DNA of 64,000 nucleotides, taken from NCBI GenBank assembly GCA_011319805.1, contig SJRY01000075.1, positions 124,001 through 188,000 of the forward strand, in the 5' to 3' direction. A program made the translations under genes and the position numbers. Source of the stretch: Macrocybe gigantea (taxonomy: Eukaryota; Basidiomycota; Agaricomycetes; Agaricales; Callistosporiaceae). The notes under the pieces are model-generated. The model searched no databases and had not been told where the DNA came from. It worked only from the letters and a program-made list of their open reading frames with translations. Every line of letters begins with the position of its first letter. The stretch's first letter is position 1. Shown piece after piece: positions 10,233 through 21,981 of the stretch.

Positions 10233-11890
10233 ATGATAACCCCTCGTTTCAGTTGCAGTCAAACACCGGAATCCGTCATCATCTCAATCTACTGCCCATC
10301 CATTCGCGTACGGCTATGCTCCATTCCTTTCCCTTAGTGACTTACCGTTTGAGCATCACATTGAAGTAGGCCGCAGACGTTGAGATACATGTCGATGACA
10401 CATTCGTCTCCGTCCACGTAAATCCATATTTCCTGAAGCTCAATTTTTCGAACTCGTTGGTCGAAGACGACGCTTCGTCTGCTCAATATGACCCTAGTAC
10501 GGGGTATCTGACTCTCACTCTTACCAAAGAGACACCAGGACAGGAATTCTCAGACCTGGACCTTTTAACGAAATTGCTTGCCCCACGTCCGACGCACGCT
10601 CCGCCCACCATCGAAGTGATATCGGATGTTCAGCCGACAAGTCCAGAAGATGGGCTTGTGGATAAACTAGATGATCTCACATTGGAGCACCAAGAAATTC
10701 TTCATGGTAAACCAGTGTTTAATCCCAGCGATGCCTCATCTCAATGCTTTGCCCCTCAGCTGCTCAAAATGACTGGCAATTGCCACAGGGCGAATTGGAG
10801 CGTCCAATTGACATTTCTATACAAAAATATTACGGATTTCTGGACCTGTATTCGGGTTTCTTCAAACATGTTACGCACACGGAGAACGAAGTAAATGAGC
10901 TTGGCGCGGATGCAGAAACTTGCACCCTCTCTGAGAGGCGCAAGCGGAGGTTGGAGCATGAAGACAAGAAATTTGACGAAGGGTATTACATGTGGGTCTT
11001 GCACAAGCCCTCTGCGCTACTAACCTGACCTTTCTATAGGGCAGACTATGCTGACGATGGATACCTCGAAGAACTACTAGGGTGGCAACATCCGCACACG
11101 AAACCGTCGGAAGCCTTTGAGCACACCGAGGATGAAAAGTTCATGATGCTACGTTTGCCTCTTAGAGAATGTCAGTACTCTCACGATCTTATCAAAGACG
11201 CCTCTGACGGCAGGACTGCAGATCTAATTAGTCCAATTCAAGCCCATGACCTATATCTAACGTTGGTTTCGCTCCTTTTCTCGTACGCGTACGAGTCTCG
11301 AATGAACCAATGCGATCCTACGCCGGAAAGCGCTTGGACTATCTGCAGCCTGACGCCAGCTTTTTCTGCCCTCGATCCACCGCGCTCCACGGCTCTGTCC
11401 ACCTCGAGACTCGCTTGCTTCGAAGAGGAAGAGCTTGTTGAAGTGACGGTGGCGTCTTATCGGAGATCACTAGCTTTCCCTTTGTACCGCTGCTTCGCTT
11501 TTGCCGAGGCCTGTCGTCAGGACGCAGCTCAGTTGCTGCTCCGAGGAAAACGAACGGTGGTTCGGTGTTTGCTTGAAATGAAGAATATCTTGGACCACCA
11601 TGAAGTTTATTACGTGTATAGTAAAATCTGGGTGGACGATTTCTGTGTTTGGTGTCAGACATACGCTAGGTTATTTTCTTCTGTCCTGAACACTCTGATC
11701 ATACGGAGCTGAAACTTGCCATAGTGATAGTCTCCTTACGGAGCTGGGTAACGTAGTTTCCCGAACACGCGTACAGAAGAGCTCCATTGGATGGGACCTC
11801 GATGCTCTAGAAGGCGCAACACGGCTAGTCGAAGAACGAGAGGCCGATAGCGACGACGAATCAGAAGCTAGTAACGAATCGCCACTCTAG
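10233..11890 (+). CDS. shq1: H/ACA snoRNP assembly chaperone Shq1
   Basis: Shq1 binds Cbf5/dyskerin during assembly of H/ACA snoRNPs (rRNA pseudouridylation, telomerase RNA). N-terminal CS-like domain: MITPRFSCSQTPESV, then after an intron AADVEIHVDDTFVSVHVNPYF and ETPGQEFSDLDLLTKLL. The Shq1-specific domain follows: NDWQLPQ, YYGFLDLYSGFFKHV, LEHEDKKFDEGYYMADY, SIGWDLDALE. The acidic tail ends at 11890. The frame slips one base between VFNPSD and AAQNDWQLPQ. One more C in the CCCC run at 10752-10755 restores it. Confidence 0.92.
10752..10755 (+). other. One-base frame break in SHQ1
   Basis: Upstream coding (VEDDASS... to DASSQCFAP) and downstream coding (SAAQNDWQLPQ onward) lie in adjacent frames that meet at this CCCC run. 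No GT-AG intron joins them. One more C would make the reading continuous. Confidence 0.7.
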
Positions 11891-14800
11891 ACAAGGCATA
11901 AAAGTTACTGCGTAGCCGCCGATCTGGACATGTTGTCTGTTGGTCGCCATTGCGGTCTATCTGCATACTATCGTTTCGAATGCGCATTGTGTGCAGTTTC
12001 CCTGCGTCATGCACTGGCATTGGTCGTAAATATTACTTGTCATTTCTCATCTGGACAAAATATCTTGTGCTCTAATATCTGTCTTCTGTTCCGGAAGGAT
12101 AGGAGCCGCTTGCTTATGGCTGTCCGACGCCGCTATCAAGGCATGTTTGAGCATCACTCTTTTCCCCATCACATCGCTAGCCCTAAACAGGAGGCCAGCC
12201 TTATCGTGATTGCCAGCTTCACTTGGCAGTCATCCTATACGAGTCAGATGGATGGCCGTTGCCCTTGAGTATGATGTTCGTTCGACTTGGCTATCTGACT
12301 GGTCATAGGATCACCTTGTCCCAGGCCCATGTGTCTCTCTGAAACAGCGGCTACATCAAAGTTCAGGTAGGGTTTCGCACGTGCATGCAGAATTGACGGA
12401 TTTCGCTCGACTTTCTGCAGCAATCATCTCTTATGGAACGGCAAGTTGTCGGATCCAAGGATATGCTGTGTGGCGGCAAAGACTAGCCACCAGCGCCAGA
12501 AGAAATGACGAACCCGAAGTGTTGCATTGCCCCCCAATCCGATTTAGCCCAAAAATTCTGTGCTACACCAGACAAGGTGGTATTAGGCAGACATTCTATT
12601 CCCTCGACAGCAATTCTCCGCCAACCGGACCGTTGTTCCACGATACTCATGGGACGGCAGAAGAGGATCTACAATGATATCAGCGTAGCCATGAACCGAA
12701 TGGGCAAGATTGAACGGGTATGCATATCACCGAAGACTTCGGGGCAACAAAACATGGGAAGGTGCCACGGCAGTGCATCGTGAGTTTCTATGGTGACTAC
12801 AGTCGACTGACGGTCATGCTTTGTTCATATATGTCATCCCGCAGCGCTAGAACCGTCATCTAACAGGAGTATAACGGCATTACATCACGACTGGAGACTA
12901 GCAGCCGGTCCTGGCACCGTCACGCCGTGAAGACGCCGATGTGACTCTAAGAGATGGTGGATCACGATAGGTTTCTGTTTCTTCATCTTCATTTGAACGA
13001 TCTTCCATACTTAGTGGCATGTTGAGGTCCCGCATCTATAACCGATCACACGATTCGTTTTCGTTGCGCAAGCTTATTGAATTGTTTGCCCCTTCGTCGT
13101 GCGATTTTTTTTTCTTTCCGTAACTCCATCGATGACATTTTTCAGGAAAACCTATGAACAGCTGGGTGGCATTTGTCAGTTTATATCTTTGCTCGATCCT
13201 TCCAAGGTTAAACCGTGGCATGCAGAAACCCTTTCACCTCATTCAATCTGGGGTCAATCTTTCTATGCTTATCCGATACCTGGTGAAAGGACTTTGTTCT
13301 CAGAGATCTGACAAGCTGTCAGATGCGATGGGTGAGCATCTGTCGACTCGTCCCGTTCCGAAGCGTACTCCGATCTGCCCCGTTTAAGTCTCGTGCATGT
13401 GCTGTAGGTAATTGGTCAGGACGACAATTCCACTCGGCATCACTTACGCATGGCGGGTACTGTATGACTATTGTCGAGAATCTACAGTCGCCACTTCTCA
13501 GCAAAGGGATGATCAATTCGCTAATCAAGAGCGGTTGACTTAGCCGTTACTCGTTGGGGTTATTTTCTTTTATTTTCTACGCTGCTGGCTTTCCTTCTGC
13601 TCAGCTTCGGAATCGCGATTGTTGCGCTTCAGAATTCAGCATCCATTTCGATGTCAGAATGAGACGCGGGCTTCGCCTATTTTGCCGAACAGCTGGACCT
13701 CATCGCGTACTTTGTTATATGAAAGGAAGCGTCAAGGAGACAAGACTGAATAGAAGTGTCTGTCATCACACTTCAGGGCACTTTTACCTCCCCTCTCGTC
13801 CCTGTTCTGCCGGATTATCAATCGGTCAGGGATGTTCTGCGGACACGACGGCTGACTCATGTAGACACGGTCGTTCTCCAAGTACCTCTTTTTCGCCGCC
13901 CAGCATATGCTACCGTTCCTGCAGCATAAAGAAGAACAAGGGAGCCGAGGTCAAGAACTTGGAACATGGTCATCGTCTCGGCTAAACTGCACAGTGGAGT
14001 TGCCTGTGAGAGTTTTGTCATCTGTGCTTTAGATCTCAGCAATTGAACGCAGTCCTGTCGAGTAAAGAGACATTTGTCGATGGAAATAGTTTCCTTCGTC
14101 ACTCGTGAACGCGTGAACACAGACATGCAAATATCAAGCCATGCAGCATTAGCAGGGCGCGGCTGGCATACAAGCTCCAGTCAAGAGCGACCCATTTAGA
14201 CACCTCTGGAGAGACGCCAGAAACATATCGTCCGAATATCCAACCCTGTTCTGGCGTGATTCCTCTGGAAGAATGATGGGAGCTGGCACTTCTTTTTGAA
14301 AAAGAAGCTTCTTGTCAGCATAAACATGATTATTACTCTCCGATCGATCCATCTCTTTTTTGGCCTTTCCTTTTTCTCCTCTTGCCTATGATAAACCGTT
14401 CACCCGGAGGGCTGCAAAGTGCTATGGGCTATGGAAAGCTAACTTTGATAATCCGCTGAAATGCCCGGTTTATTGTGACTGGTGCAGTTAATGCATCACG
14501 ATGTCCCGAACGCTGGGAGCTTGTGATGCTACACATAGCGAACAATGGCAATAACGCAGCCTTTGACGCAAGTGGCACAAATGCTGTGAAGATGGTGAAG
14601 ATGCGTGTCAAACTGTCTCGGGCCGGGGAAGACATGGTGACAGTGCTAGTCCGATTCTTGGCTCACCGCCGTATGACGGTTGACCGAAACAGAGGGTCAG
14701 ATCATACGTAGCTCCGGTCCAGATGGGCGGCCCCATGAACGCTTGGGCGACGATTTGTGGGATGAAGCTTCTCTTTGGGAATTAGAAATTCGGCCTTTCT

Positions 14801-15030
14801 ACATGTTGCTTTCGAGGTTTTGCACTGCAACCATCATCGGGCGTTTATATTTCTCGGGTCCGAGTAGCGGGGATACTGTGTCCGAAGCTCCACATCAGTA
14901 TTGATCATTGCCGACATATCTAGCGACATTATATGGTACAAGAAGATAAGCACGATGGTAACATCGTGACGGTCAACAAAATGGGTCCAGGCGCTGGTTA
15001 AATAATGATAGCCAAGAAGCAAGGGCGGAT
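11891..15030. other. 3.1 kb region without a recognisable gene
   Basis: Between the stops of SHQ1 (+) and the SLC35F6-like gene (-). All open frames are short; the longest are about 140 codons, start with non-ATG codons and resemble no family. I saw no reverse transcriptase, transposase, terminal repeat or tandem repeat. It could be decayed mobile DNA, a noncoding RNA locus or species-specific small genes. Confidence 0.5.
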
Positions 15031-17134
15031 CTAAAGAATCCGAACAAGACGTCTAGGGCTGGCAATCTGCGCATCAGTTGTTATGCGTCGCGGAACCATA
15101 GGATCTATGATGCTGAAGGTGATGTTGCTCGTCCTCTGGATAACATCAAAACCGCTCCGGCCGAGTTCGGAGGGGAGCGCGGCTGTTTCGTCCAAGGCGG
15201 ATGCAGAGAGCAGGCCCTCTGATTCATCCTGTTCCTCGTCTGTGACATGAACATGTGATGTTTCTGGAGCTGGTCCGGGAAGACAAGGAGGCACTGAAAC
15301 AAGATTGTTGAACAGGAACTGCGGCATATCGGATGGACATGAGAAAAAAAGCATGATTTATCTTGTTCAGCCAAGTCAAACGAGAACTGAGATGAAATGT
15401 TTACCGTGCCGTAACTAAATTCAATGTTAGCATCAGGACAGCCGCGATGCGACACTACACTTACACCAAAAGTGTAAAGCCGAGGACTTGTAAAAGAGAA
15501 ATCGGGAAAAGCAGCTTCTCCCATCCGAGCCAAGACTGATCAACCAGATGGAAAGAGTCCTGCAAGTGTCAGTAAGGGAACGCGCAGTGGCGCTAACATG
15601 CCGGGTGACGCTCAAGCCAAAGTAGTTGAAGAGAGAGATGCTGCATGCGATCGCAACGGAGGACCAAAGTACCGTTGGAGTGCCGATCATCTGATCCCAA
15701 CCTCGAGGCAGGTCGAAGAAAGGAGACTTGGAAGAAATTGACGGAATGGCCAGAATAGGCATCAAAAGGACTATCGAAAGGGCACCGAAGAGCCCCTCAT
15801 AGCCTACTGCCACCAAAGGGGCCACGGAGAAGCGAGCTGACAACAAGGATCGATACAGGTTTTATGTGCTCTATCAATTTGAAACACACCCATGATTTTT
15901 TCTGCAAAGGCGGCTATATCAGATTTCGTTACGGAGTGACAAGAAAATGAATGAATTTACCTTCCACTACAAACTGAAAGGCGGTGCTAGGAAAAAGCAG
16001 CAAACAAGGAGTGTGAGAAGCTGAGTGACAGACCGGATGGTGACTCACAAAACTTGCGCAAAGATGATGAAGAAGACGCCTGTGCAACGAACGAAGGATG
16101 AATAACGACGGCTGCAATGATCGGAAGAAATACTCGCCGACGAGGACCTGGGTTAGTGCGGGTTCTTCGACAGGTTCCGGAGGGGGAAGACCGGACTTAT
16201 GATGGCCAGTCGTAGATGGAAGGGGCGCATCCTTAATGGCGTCTTTGATGAGTGAGCCGCTGAAACCAACCAAGCCCACGCCAGCCATTACGACAATGAG
16301 GGATATCCATCTTTGGAGGCTGTCAGCAGAATGAGGTAGATAAGATTCGAAAAGACTAAACTGATAAAGCCAGAGGCGGCGTCGGAGGAACAGGACACTC
16401 AGAATCCCTACAAATAGAACGAGTGCACCACGAGTCATTTGATATATCGAGACGGGCGTGTAAAGGAGGCCAACGTTCATCAACTGGTGGCGAAGGTAAG
16501 CATGAAGATAAAGTCGACGCTGATGACCTTACCGTTGTGCCCGTCAGATCGCATGCGGCCGGAATCCATAAGAGAAGAATGTTCCATCCGGTGAGATGCT
16601 GAGACGATAGCTTGGATGGTATGGGAGAATCGCTGTCGGAATCGGATGGAAGATGGACCGAAGAGGATGGGCGATGTGTGGCGAACCACGTGTAGAGGAC
16701 TGGGAGAAAACCTTTGGCGGTAGAAAAAGAAGGATGAGGGGAGCATATGGAGTGTTACAAGAACGTGACAATTACAGAGCATTTCTCCGACTAGTGCGGT
16801 ATTGTTAGGCGTGCGTCAAAAGATGTGCAGGAAGAAAGGTTGAAACGCACGGAACATCTGGAGCGTCTGCCAGACCGGCTGCTCGAAGAGTACGCGATGG
16901 GTAGGGTCTGGATCTGTGCAGTTCTCGACGCATTGCATGTCCTGGGAGTTTAAGCGAATTAATGAAACCTGGCGGATTAGAGAACGAGTGGGACATGCCT
17001 GCCACTTGGTCCAGAGCGAGTTGCTGGATCCCTGGGTTATGGAAGCGGTAAGTAGAGAGATGCTAGGCGTTTGGTAGACGTACAGTGAGGATCATTCCTC
17101 CAAGGAGGATGGGTATGTAGAACGACGAGGGCAT
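15031..17134 (-). CDS. SLC35F6-like drug/metabolite transporter family membrane protein
   Basis: Multi-pass protein of the nucleotide-sugar/EamA transporter superfamily, closest in pattern to SLC35F6. Starts MPSSFYIPILLGGMILTG, and an intron then gives SSNSLWTKWQ, the family TGS.N.L..KW motif. Further conserved text: MFLGEMLCN, NVGLLYTPVSIYQMTRGALVLFVG, LFLRRRLWLYQ, AGVGLVGFSG, FQFVVEEKIMG, APLVAVGYEGLFGAL, NYFGLSVTRHVSATARSLTD and LLQVLGFTLLVYGT. About ten membrane segments. The cytosolic-looking tail is acidic with an LPSEL-type segment. Many introns. Substrate and organelle cannot be read from sequence. Exon joining near 16130 (after TQVLVGE) is not fully resolved. Confidence 0.82.
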
Positions 17135-17387
17135 TGAAGGTGAGTGTGCTGGCGACGAGAGACAAAACGAGACAAGGTTGCAAGCCGGCGCGTGACCGGG
17201 CATCCGGGCGGAGTGTGACATATTGTGACAAGAGTGTGACCGAGACGACATGATGGATCTTGGATAGATCTGAAGCCAAATTGGGCAAAGACTGAAGGAG
17301 AATCGACTCGTCCTTCTCAAATTCCAATGCCTTTTATCCACATCACTTCTTCTCTCTCCCTCTCCTCCTCTCCATCGAGGCCCGCTC

Positions 17388-19616
17388 ATGGTCCATCTCA
17401 TCCTCTCCTCCACCAAAGGTAGCCTCCTTTCCTTCTTTTCAGCCGTACTCCCCTCACCCGCACATCCCACAGGCAACCAGGGCCTCCGCTACTTTCCTTA
17501 CAGCGGTTATCTAGGCCTCAGCCCGGTCAAAGTCGAAGGAGGTCCGTCTTGATTTAACTTTAACTCGCCACGGCCTCCCATGCTCACCTCCACCCAGTCG
17601 TACGCACCAAAATTGATGACGACGCGAAGCAGCTCCTCGCAAAGTCCATAACCATCTCCGTCCGCTGCTACGAGTCGCGTCTCGGACGTGTCAGCGTCCT
17701 AAGCTCCAACGTCCTCGTGGACTACACCCAGGTCCTCTGGTCAAAACCTGACGGAGTCGAATACACTCCCATAGATAACCTCGAGTTTCCGTTTCGGATA
17801 ACCTTGCCTTCTAAGGTCGCCGGCTTTAGCACCGCCATCTTCGTCGAGTACCGATGCATGTGGAGAATTGAAGCCGGTAAGACACCTATCTCGTATCTCG
17901 ACTTGCTTTGTCCAGACACTGACTGGTCAACCCAGTCCTCAACCACATACCCATTGCCGGCATCGGTTCACGTCAAATAAAGCACTTTGAGCTTCCACTC
18001 GTTCGATATGACATACCGCAGCATCCCCTGCTTACTTCTCTCGATACGGAACCGTTTCTCTACCTCCAAACTACGAAACCCAGAGCACCCCGACTACGCT
18101 ATACCGTCAAGCCTCCAACACATCCAATTGGCCCTCTCGACATTGTATCTATACCCATATATCTATTACCCATGGATCCTGAACTCGTCATCAGGAGCGC
18201 CACAGTAATCATCGAACGCCGCATACAGCTCACCGAAACTGCGGATACTTCGTCTGTACCCTTGACACCACGACGCCTTACACTTTTCCGTCATCACCAG
18301 GCCCATCCTCTCCCTCCTTTCAAGGGGAGACCCATACCCTATCATCCGCCGGTGAAGTGCGCACCACCGACTTTAATTCCACCCGTTCCACTACCTCAGT
18401 CAACTCTGATTCGTCGTCCTCAAATCCCACCATCACCCCTCACTCCGTCTACCCGAGTTTAATGTCATCCGCGTCCGATGCCCCTTTGCTTCCGCCCGCA
18501 TCAGGATCACCAAGCGCACCCACAAAAACCATCTTGACACCTGTCGCAGGCGCAGAATCCATAGGCCAATTTGTCAGGGATGGCAGGGGCGTCTGGAGCA
18601 AGACCATATCACTGCAGTGGCCTGCCTCCAAGTCGCATAGCCGCTGGGCCATTGGTGAAACGATTAAGTCGGACATGGTGTCGGTCAAATTTTTTGTCCG
18701 CGTGAAGGTTGTCAAGCTTCTCTGACTGATGAAAGTGTCAATGCTAAATTCAGTTTCATTTCTGAAGGTTGTCGTCGTTTCCGCGGCCGGCACGGACACT
18801 GTTGATCTGGCCGGGAAGGAGATATTCGTGGTGTCGACGAACGAGGGGGAGCGCCAAGTTGCCATCACCAAATACAACGAATATCTTGACAATCACGCGG
18901 CTGCTCGTTCTGCACGGTCAAAATCCAAGTCGCCACGCCGATCAAAACCGGATCGGGATTCTGAAATCCCTCCTCCACCTGCTCCTCAGTCGAGCACGTT
19001 CACTGTTGCGGCCAGCAGCGCCGGAAATCCGAAGAATAACAAAGTCTCCGCTCCGAGACGGCCGCACACGAGCGCTGGCCCTCGGGACAAAGCCCTGGAT
19101 TACGCGAGAGCCAAACTCGATGGCTCGTCGCATCAATCGGGCGACGATGCTGACGTGTTCAAGAAGCACAAACTTGGCAGGCCCGAAACAAGCCAGAGCT
19201 CGAGCCAGGTTGAAGGGAGGCGTAAGAGCGGTCTGGGGAGCAGAGGATACTACAATTTTTTTTCTCCCGCCTCGCCGGCGCCTCGGATGAACGGCAATGG
19301 CGCGGGGAGCAGCAGCAGCGCGAGCAATAACAGCGCGACGACGAGCAGGAGCACGTCTTCTAGCCATTCGGCTGCTGGCGACGAGGCGAAGGAGCAGAGC
19401 GACGTCGAGGGTAGGATGAGAGAGTGGGAGGACGAGCTGGCGAAGATTGAGATGAGAAGCAGGAAATCGAGCGACATGCTAGGTTTCATGGGCGGAAGCG
19501 GTCTACAGGCGCGCCAAAGCTGCCGGGGCTTCCTGGACATCGCGAGCAGGACCGATAGCGAAGATGCTATTTATTTTTGGGGCAAATTCGTCTTTTCTAA
19601 TGTCCATCCAGCGTAG
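17388..19616 (+). CDS. Arrestin-domain protein with long Ser-rich tail
   Basis: The start exon MVHLILSSTK joins GNQGLRYFPYSGYLGLSPVKVEG and VVRTKIDDDAKQ. A beta-sandwich arrestin-like N domain follows (ISVRCYESRLGR, VLWSKPDGVEY, LEFPFRITLP), then AIFVEYRCMWRIEA, VIIERRIQLTE, and an arrestin-C-like part (SHSRWAIGETIKSDMVSVKFFVRVK). The last 250 residues are disordered, rich in S/R/K/P. Arrestin-like proteins in fungi usually act as adaptors for ubiquitination or trafficking; this one has no clear PPxY motif. Frame moves by one base near 18259-18261, where one extra C would give SSVPLDTTTPYTF. Otherwise the exons splice normally. Confidence 0.72.
18259..18261 (+). other. Probable one-base frame break in arrestin-like gene
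   Basis: Coding in one frame up to RRIQLTETADTSSV and in the neighbouring frame from about DTTTPYTFPSSP onward. No phase-compatible GT-AG intron was found between them. The CCC run here is the simplest point of loss. Confidence 0.5.
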
Positions 19617-19866
19617 GCCTGTTTTTTTTTTTCCCGTTCGCGCATATCGGCAAAGTTCTGGGTAATCTTTTCCTTTTCTTTCCTTCCTTTCTCCTTACCC
19701 TCACCGTATGCTACCAACATACGTTTAACTTGTCTTGCTGTATTATAATCACCAAGAGTACCTTAAAACGCATCTCAATAATTTCGCGTCATGTGTTCCT
19801 GTCCTCAATTATGTAAGCATGTGTGACATAGCGTGTCTCTTTGGGTCTTTCTTCGAAAACATCACC

Positions 19867-21398
19867 ATGGCCAGCGGTTTTCCGTGGTTCAAATTCACTG
19901 GGGTCACCTTCAGCTGTGAGTCTTGTAAACTCTAATCGGTCAACATCCGAGTAGCTCATGCGTTAGACCTCTTTATTTCCCGGTCTCGGGCCCTCTTCGT
20001 CCTCATGTTCGTTTTGTCGACGCCTCATTGTCGTCTCGGGCATAAATGGACCTCTTTCCTTGCCTCGCGTTACTCGTCTCCCTAACTCATCGGAACCCGC
20101 GCCGTCAATTTGTGGACTATTCTCGTCTGCATTACGGAAAACGCGTCTCTCCTTTGATCCTATCACTAACATCGAAAAACGCATTCTTGGATGGTTGTGC
20201 CATGCTGATGTGATGCTTTGTCCTGTGCATCGCTGTATCGTGCCCCTTCTGACAATGGAACGCGGCATGTGATCGACACCGCGGATTAACCCACTTGAAA
20301 CCATCGCCCACTTGCGCTTCTGCTCCCGGCCGTCGTCTTGATACATGAATTACGTTCTGAAATGACATCAACTTCTGCCCGTCAAGTCATGGCTGTGGGC
20401 TACATGCTTATGAAAGGTGCGCAAGCCCCGGAATCCAGTCTTTCGTCTCGTTCTAGCATGAAAGCATGAAATGGGTCTCGTGTTCCCACTCCTCGTCTTT
20501 ACAACCCGATGCCATGCGTTAGATTCGGAGATCTAGTATAGAAAGTCACCCAGCCAACAGCATCTCGCGCATGTCTGGCGCTTTTCGCATCTATCTCCAA
20601 AAATGCTAATTCTTTATTCGCCAAAACCTTGCCTCTTGCCACGCATGCTTATCTGTCTCTCGACCTACAGTCACAACTCCGACGGAAGAACAGCTTTACA
20701 ACGTGAGTAAATTGGAACTGCGTTCATCTGACCGAACGGCACTTTTTTCCCTTTCGTTCTCGAATTTCTCAGTCCTCGTCTTCATTGGATGCCCGTTGGT
20801 CTGGGCACCAAATTCGAGCCACGGTCTCCCTTCCCTAAACGACCGTTGCCGTGCTCAACCGAGCTACACAGGATTAAGAAAAGTCATCTCGGTTCAGAAC
20901 TTGCCTCTTCGCTCTTCTATTCGGATGACTTGTAGGGCTCCGCGATCGCCACTTTCCCCGAAACTGACTTTAGAATGAATCTAACTCTCCACACTGCACT
21001 GCAGGAAATGGCTCCGGACTTGCGGCGCAAGGTCGACGCCGCACGCGCAGCTAGGCTTGCCCGAGAAGCGGAGATCAGGAAGCAGATATCGGTGCAGGTT
21101 AGTGTGACTCTTGATCCTCTTCGCGCCGTCGCGATCCTTTTCCCTCTGCACACCGTCACGGGCTTCTTTCTGTCTCCCGTGCTTCCACATAATCCGCCTC
21201 GAGCCCGGCTAGCCTTTCGGGACATTCGCTACTTTCCGCCTTCCGCATGCCTTGACTACTTTAACTTCATCCTTCCTCTCGATTTGGGCAACGCTCACAC
21301 TTTTTTCTCTTAAACTATTTCACCAGAGGGCGAATGAGACAGATCCAGAGGCGACGAAACCCATATGGGCCGATCCACGGCCCCCAAGCTCGAAATAG
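19867..21398 (+). CDS. cbp4: Cbp4, complex III assembly factor (five exons, 91 aa)
   Basis: Small inner-membrane protein that helps newly made cytochrome b enter the bc1 complex. Exons 19867-19915, 20387-20416, 20671-20702, 21005-21097 and 21327-21398 splice in phase at GT-AG sites to 276 nt. The protein begins MASGFPWFKFTGVTFSF. It has one membrane segment (FMAVGYMLMK), then the diagnostic TTPTEEQLYN, then MAPDLRRKVDAARAARLA, an R/K/A/E-rich helix, and it ends KPIWADPRPPSSK. Introns are 471, 254, 302 and 229 nt, far longer than elsewhere in the window; over 80% of the gene is intron. The continuous phase through all five exons makes the model convincing. Confidence 0.85.
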
Positions 21399-21981
21399 CT
21401 AACCGTCGCCACATCTCGAAAAGCAAGCGTTACAATCGCATTTCCATTTTTTGACGAGAATGCCAAATTCCGGCGCATGTGGCCACACCGCTCACTGTAG
21501 ATGCGAGAGCTCAAGTTCCGCTAGATGACGATAATATTCACTATATTATTGGTCCACATACTGCTTTGTAATTTCTTTGGTGCATCTTCGGCAGAAGATG
21601 TTCCGATCATCTATGAAGCAGAGGGATACCTGAGGGTTGCCAAGATCGGGTTCAATGCCTTCTCACTAGATCTCCCACTGCCCGTGATGAATTTACTGTT
21701 CGTTTTGAGGCGTTCCATTTGCCATAACAAACTGACGAAAGAGAGGAGCGTAAGGAAAGATGGACAGAGAAAACTCATGTGAGCAATCACGACAAAGTCG
21801 ATGTACGAGGAGGGCGAGAGAAAACGTCTAAATAGGCTACAATGCATGATTGGTATTATAACAGATGAGGAAAAGGGCGAAAGAAAAAGACTGAAAGGTC
21901 GGCGGAGATGGTCGATTATACATATGACGCCCTGACTTGCTTCCAACCCGCTGCGCGGCGAGCGTAGGGCAGGGAGCCCAC
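21399..21981. other. Convergent intergenic region cbp4 / sip5
   Basis: 583 bp between two convergent stop codons; presumably both 3' UTRs. No supportable gene, RNA or repeat was seen. Confidence 0.5.

Noticed and set aside
13554..13985. Open frame of about 143 codons on the plus strand
   Set aside because: Begins at a TTG rather than ATG, has no recognisable domain, and its length is not surprising in 3 kb of noncoding DNA.
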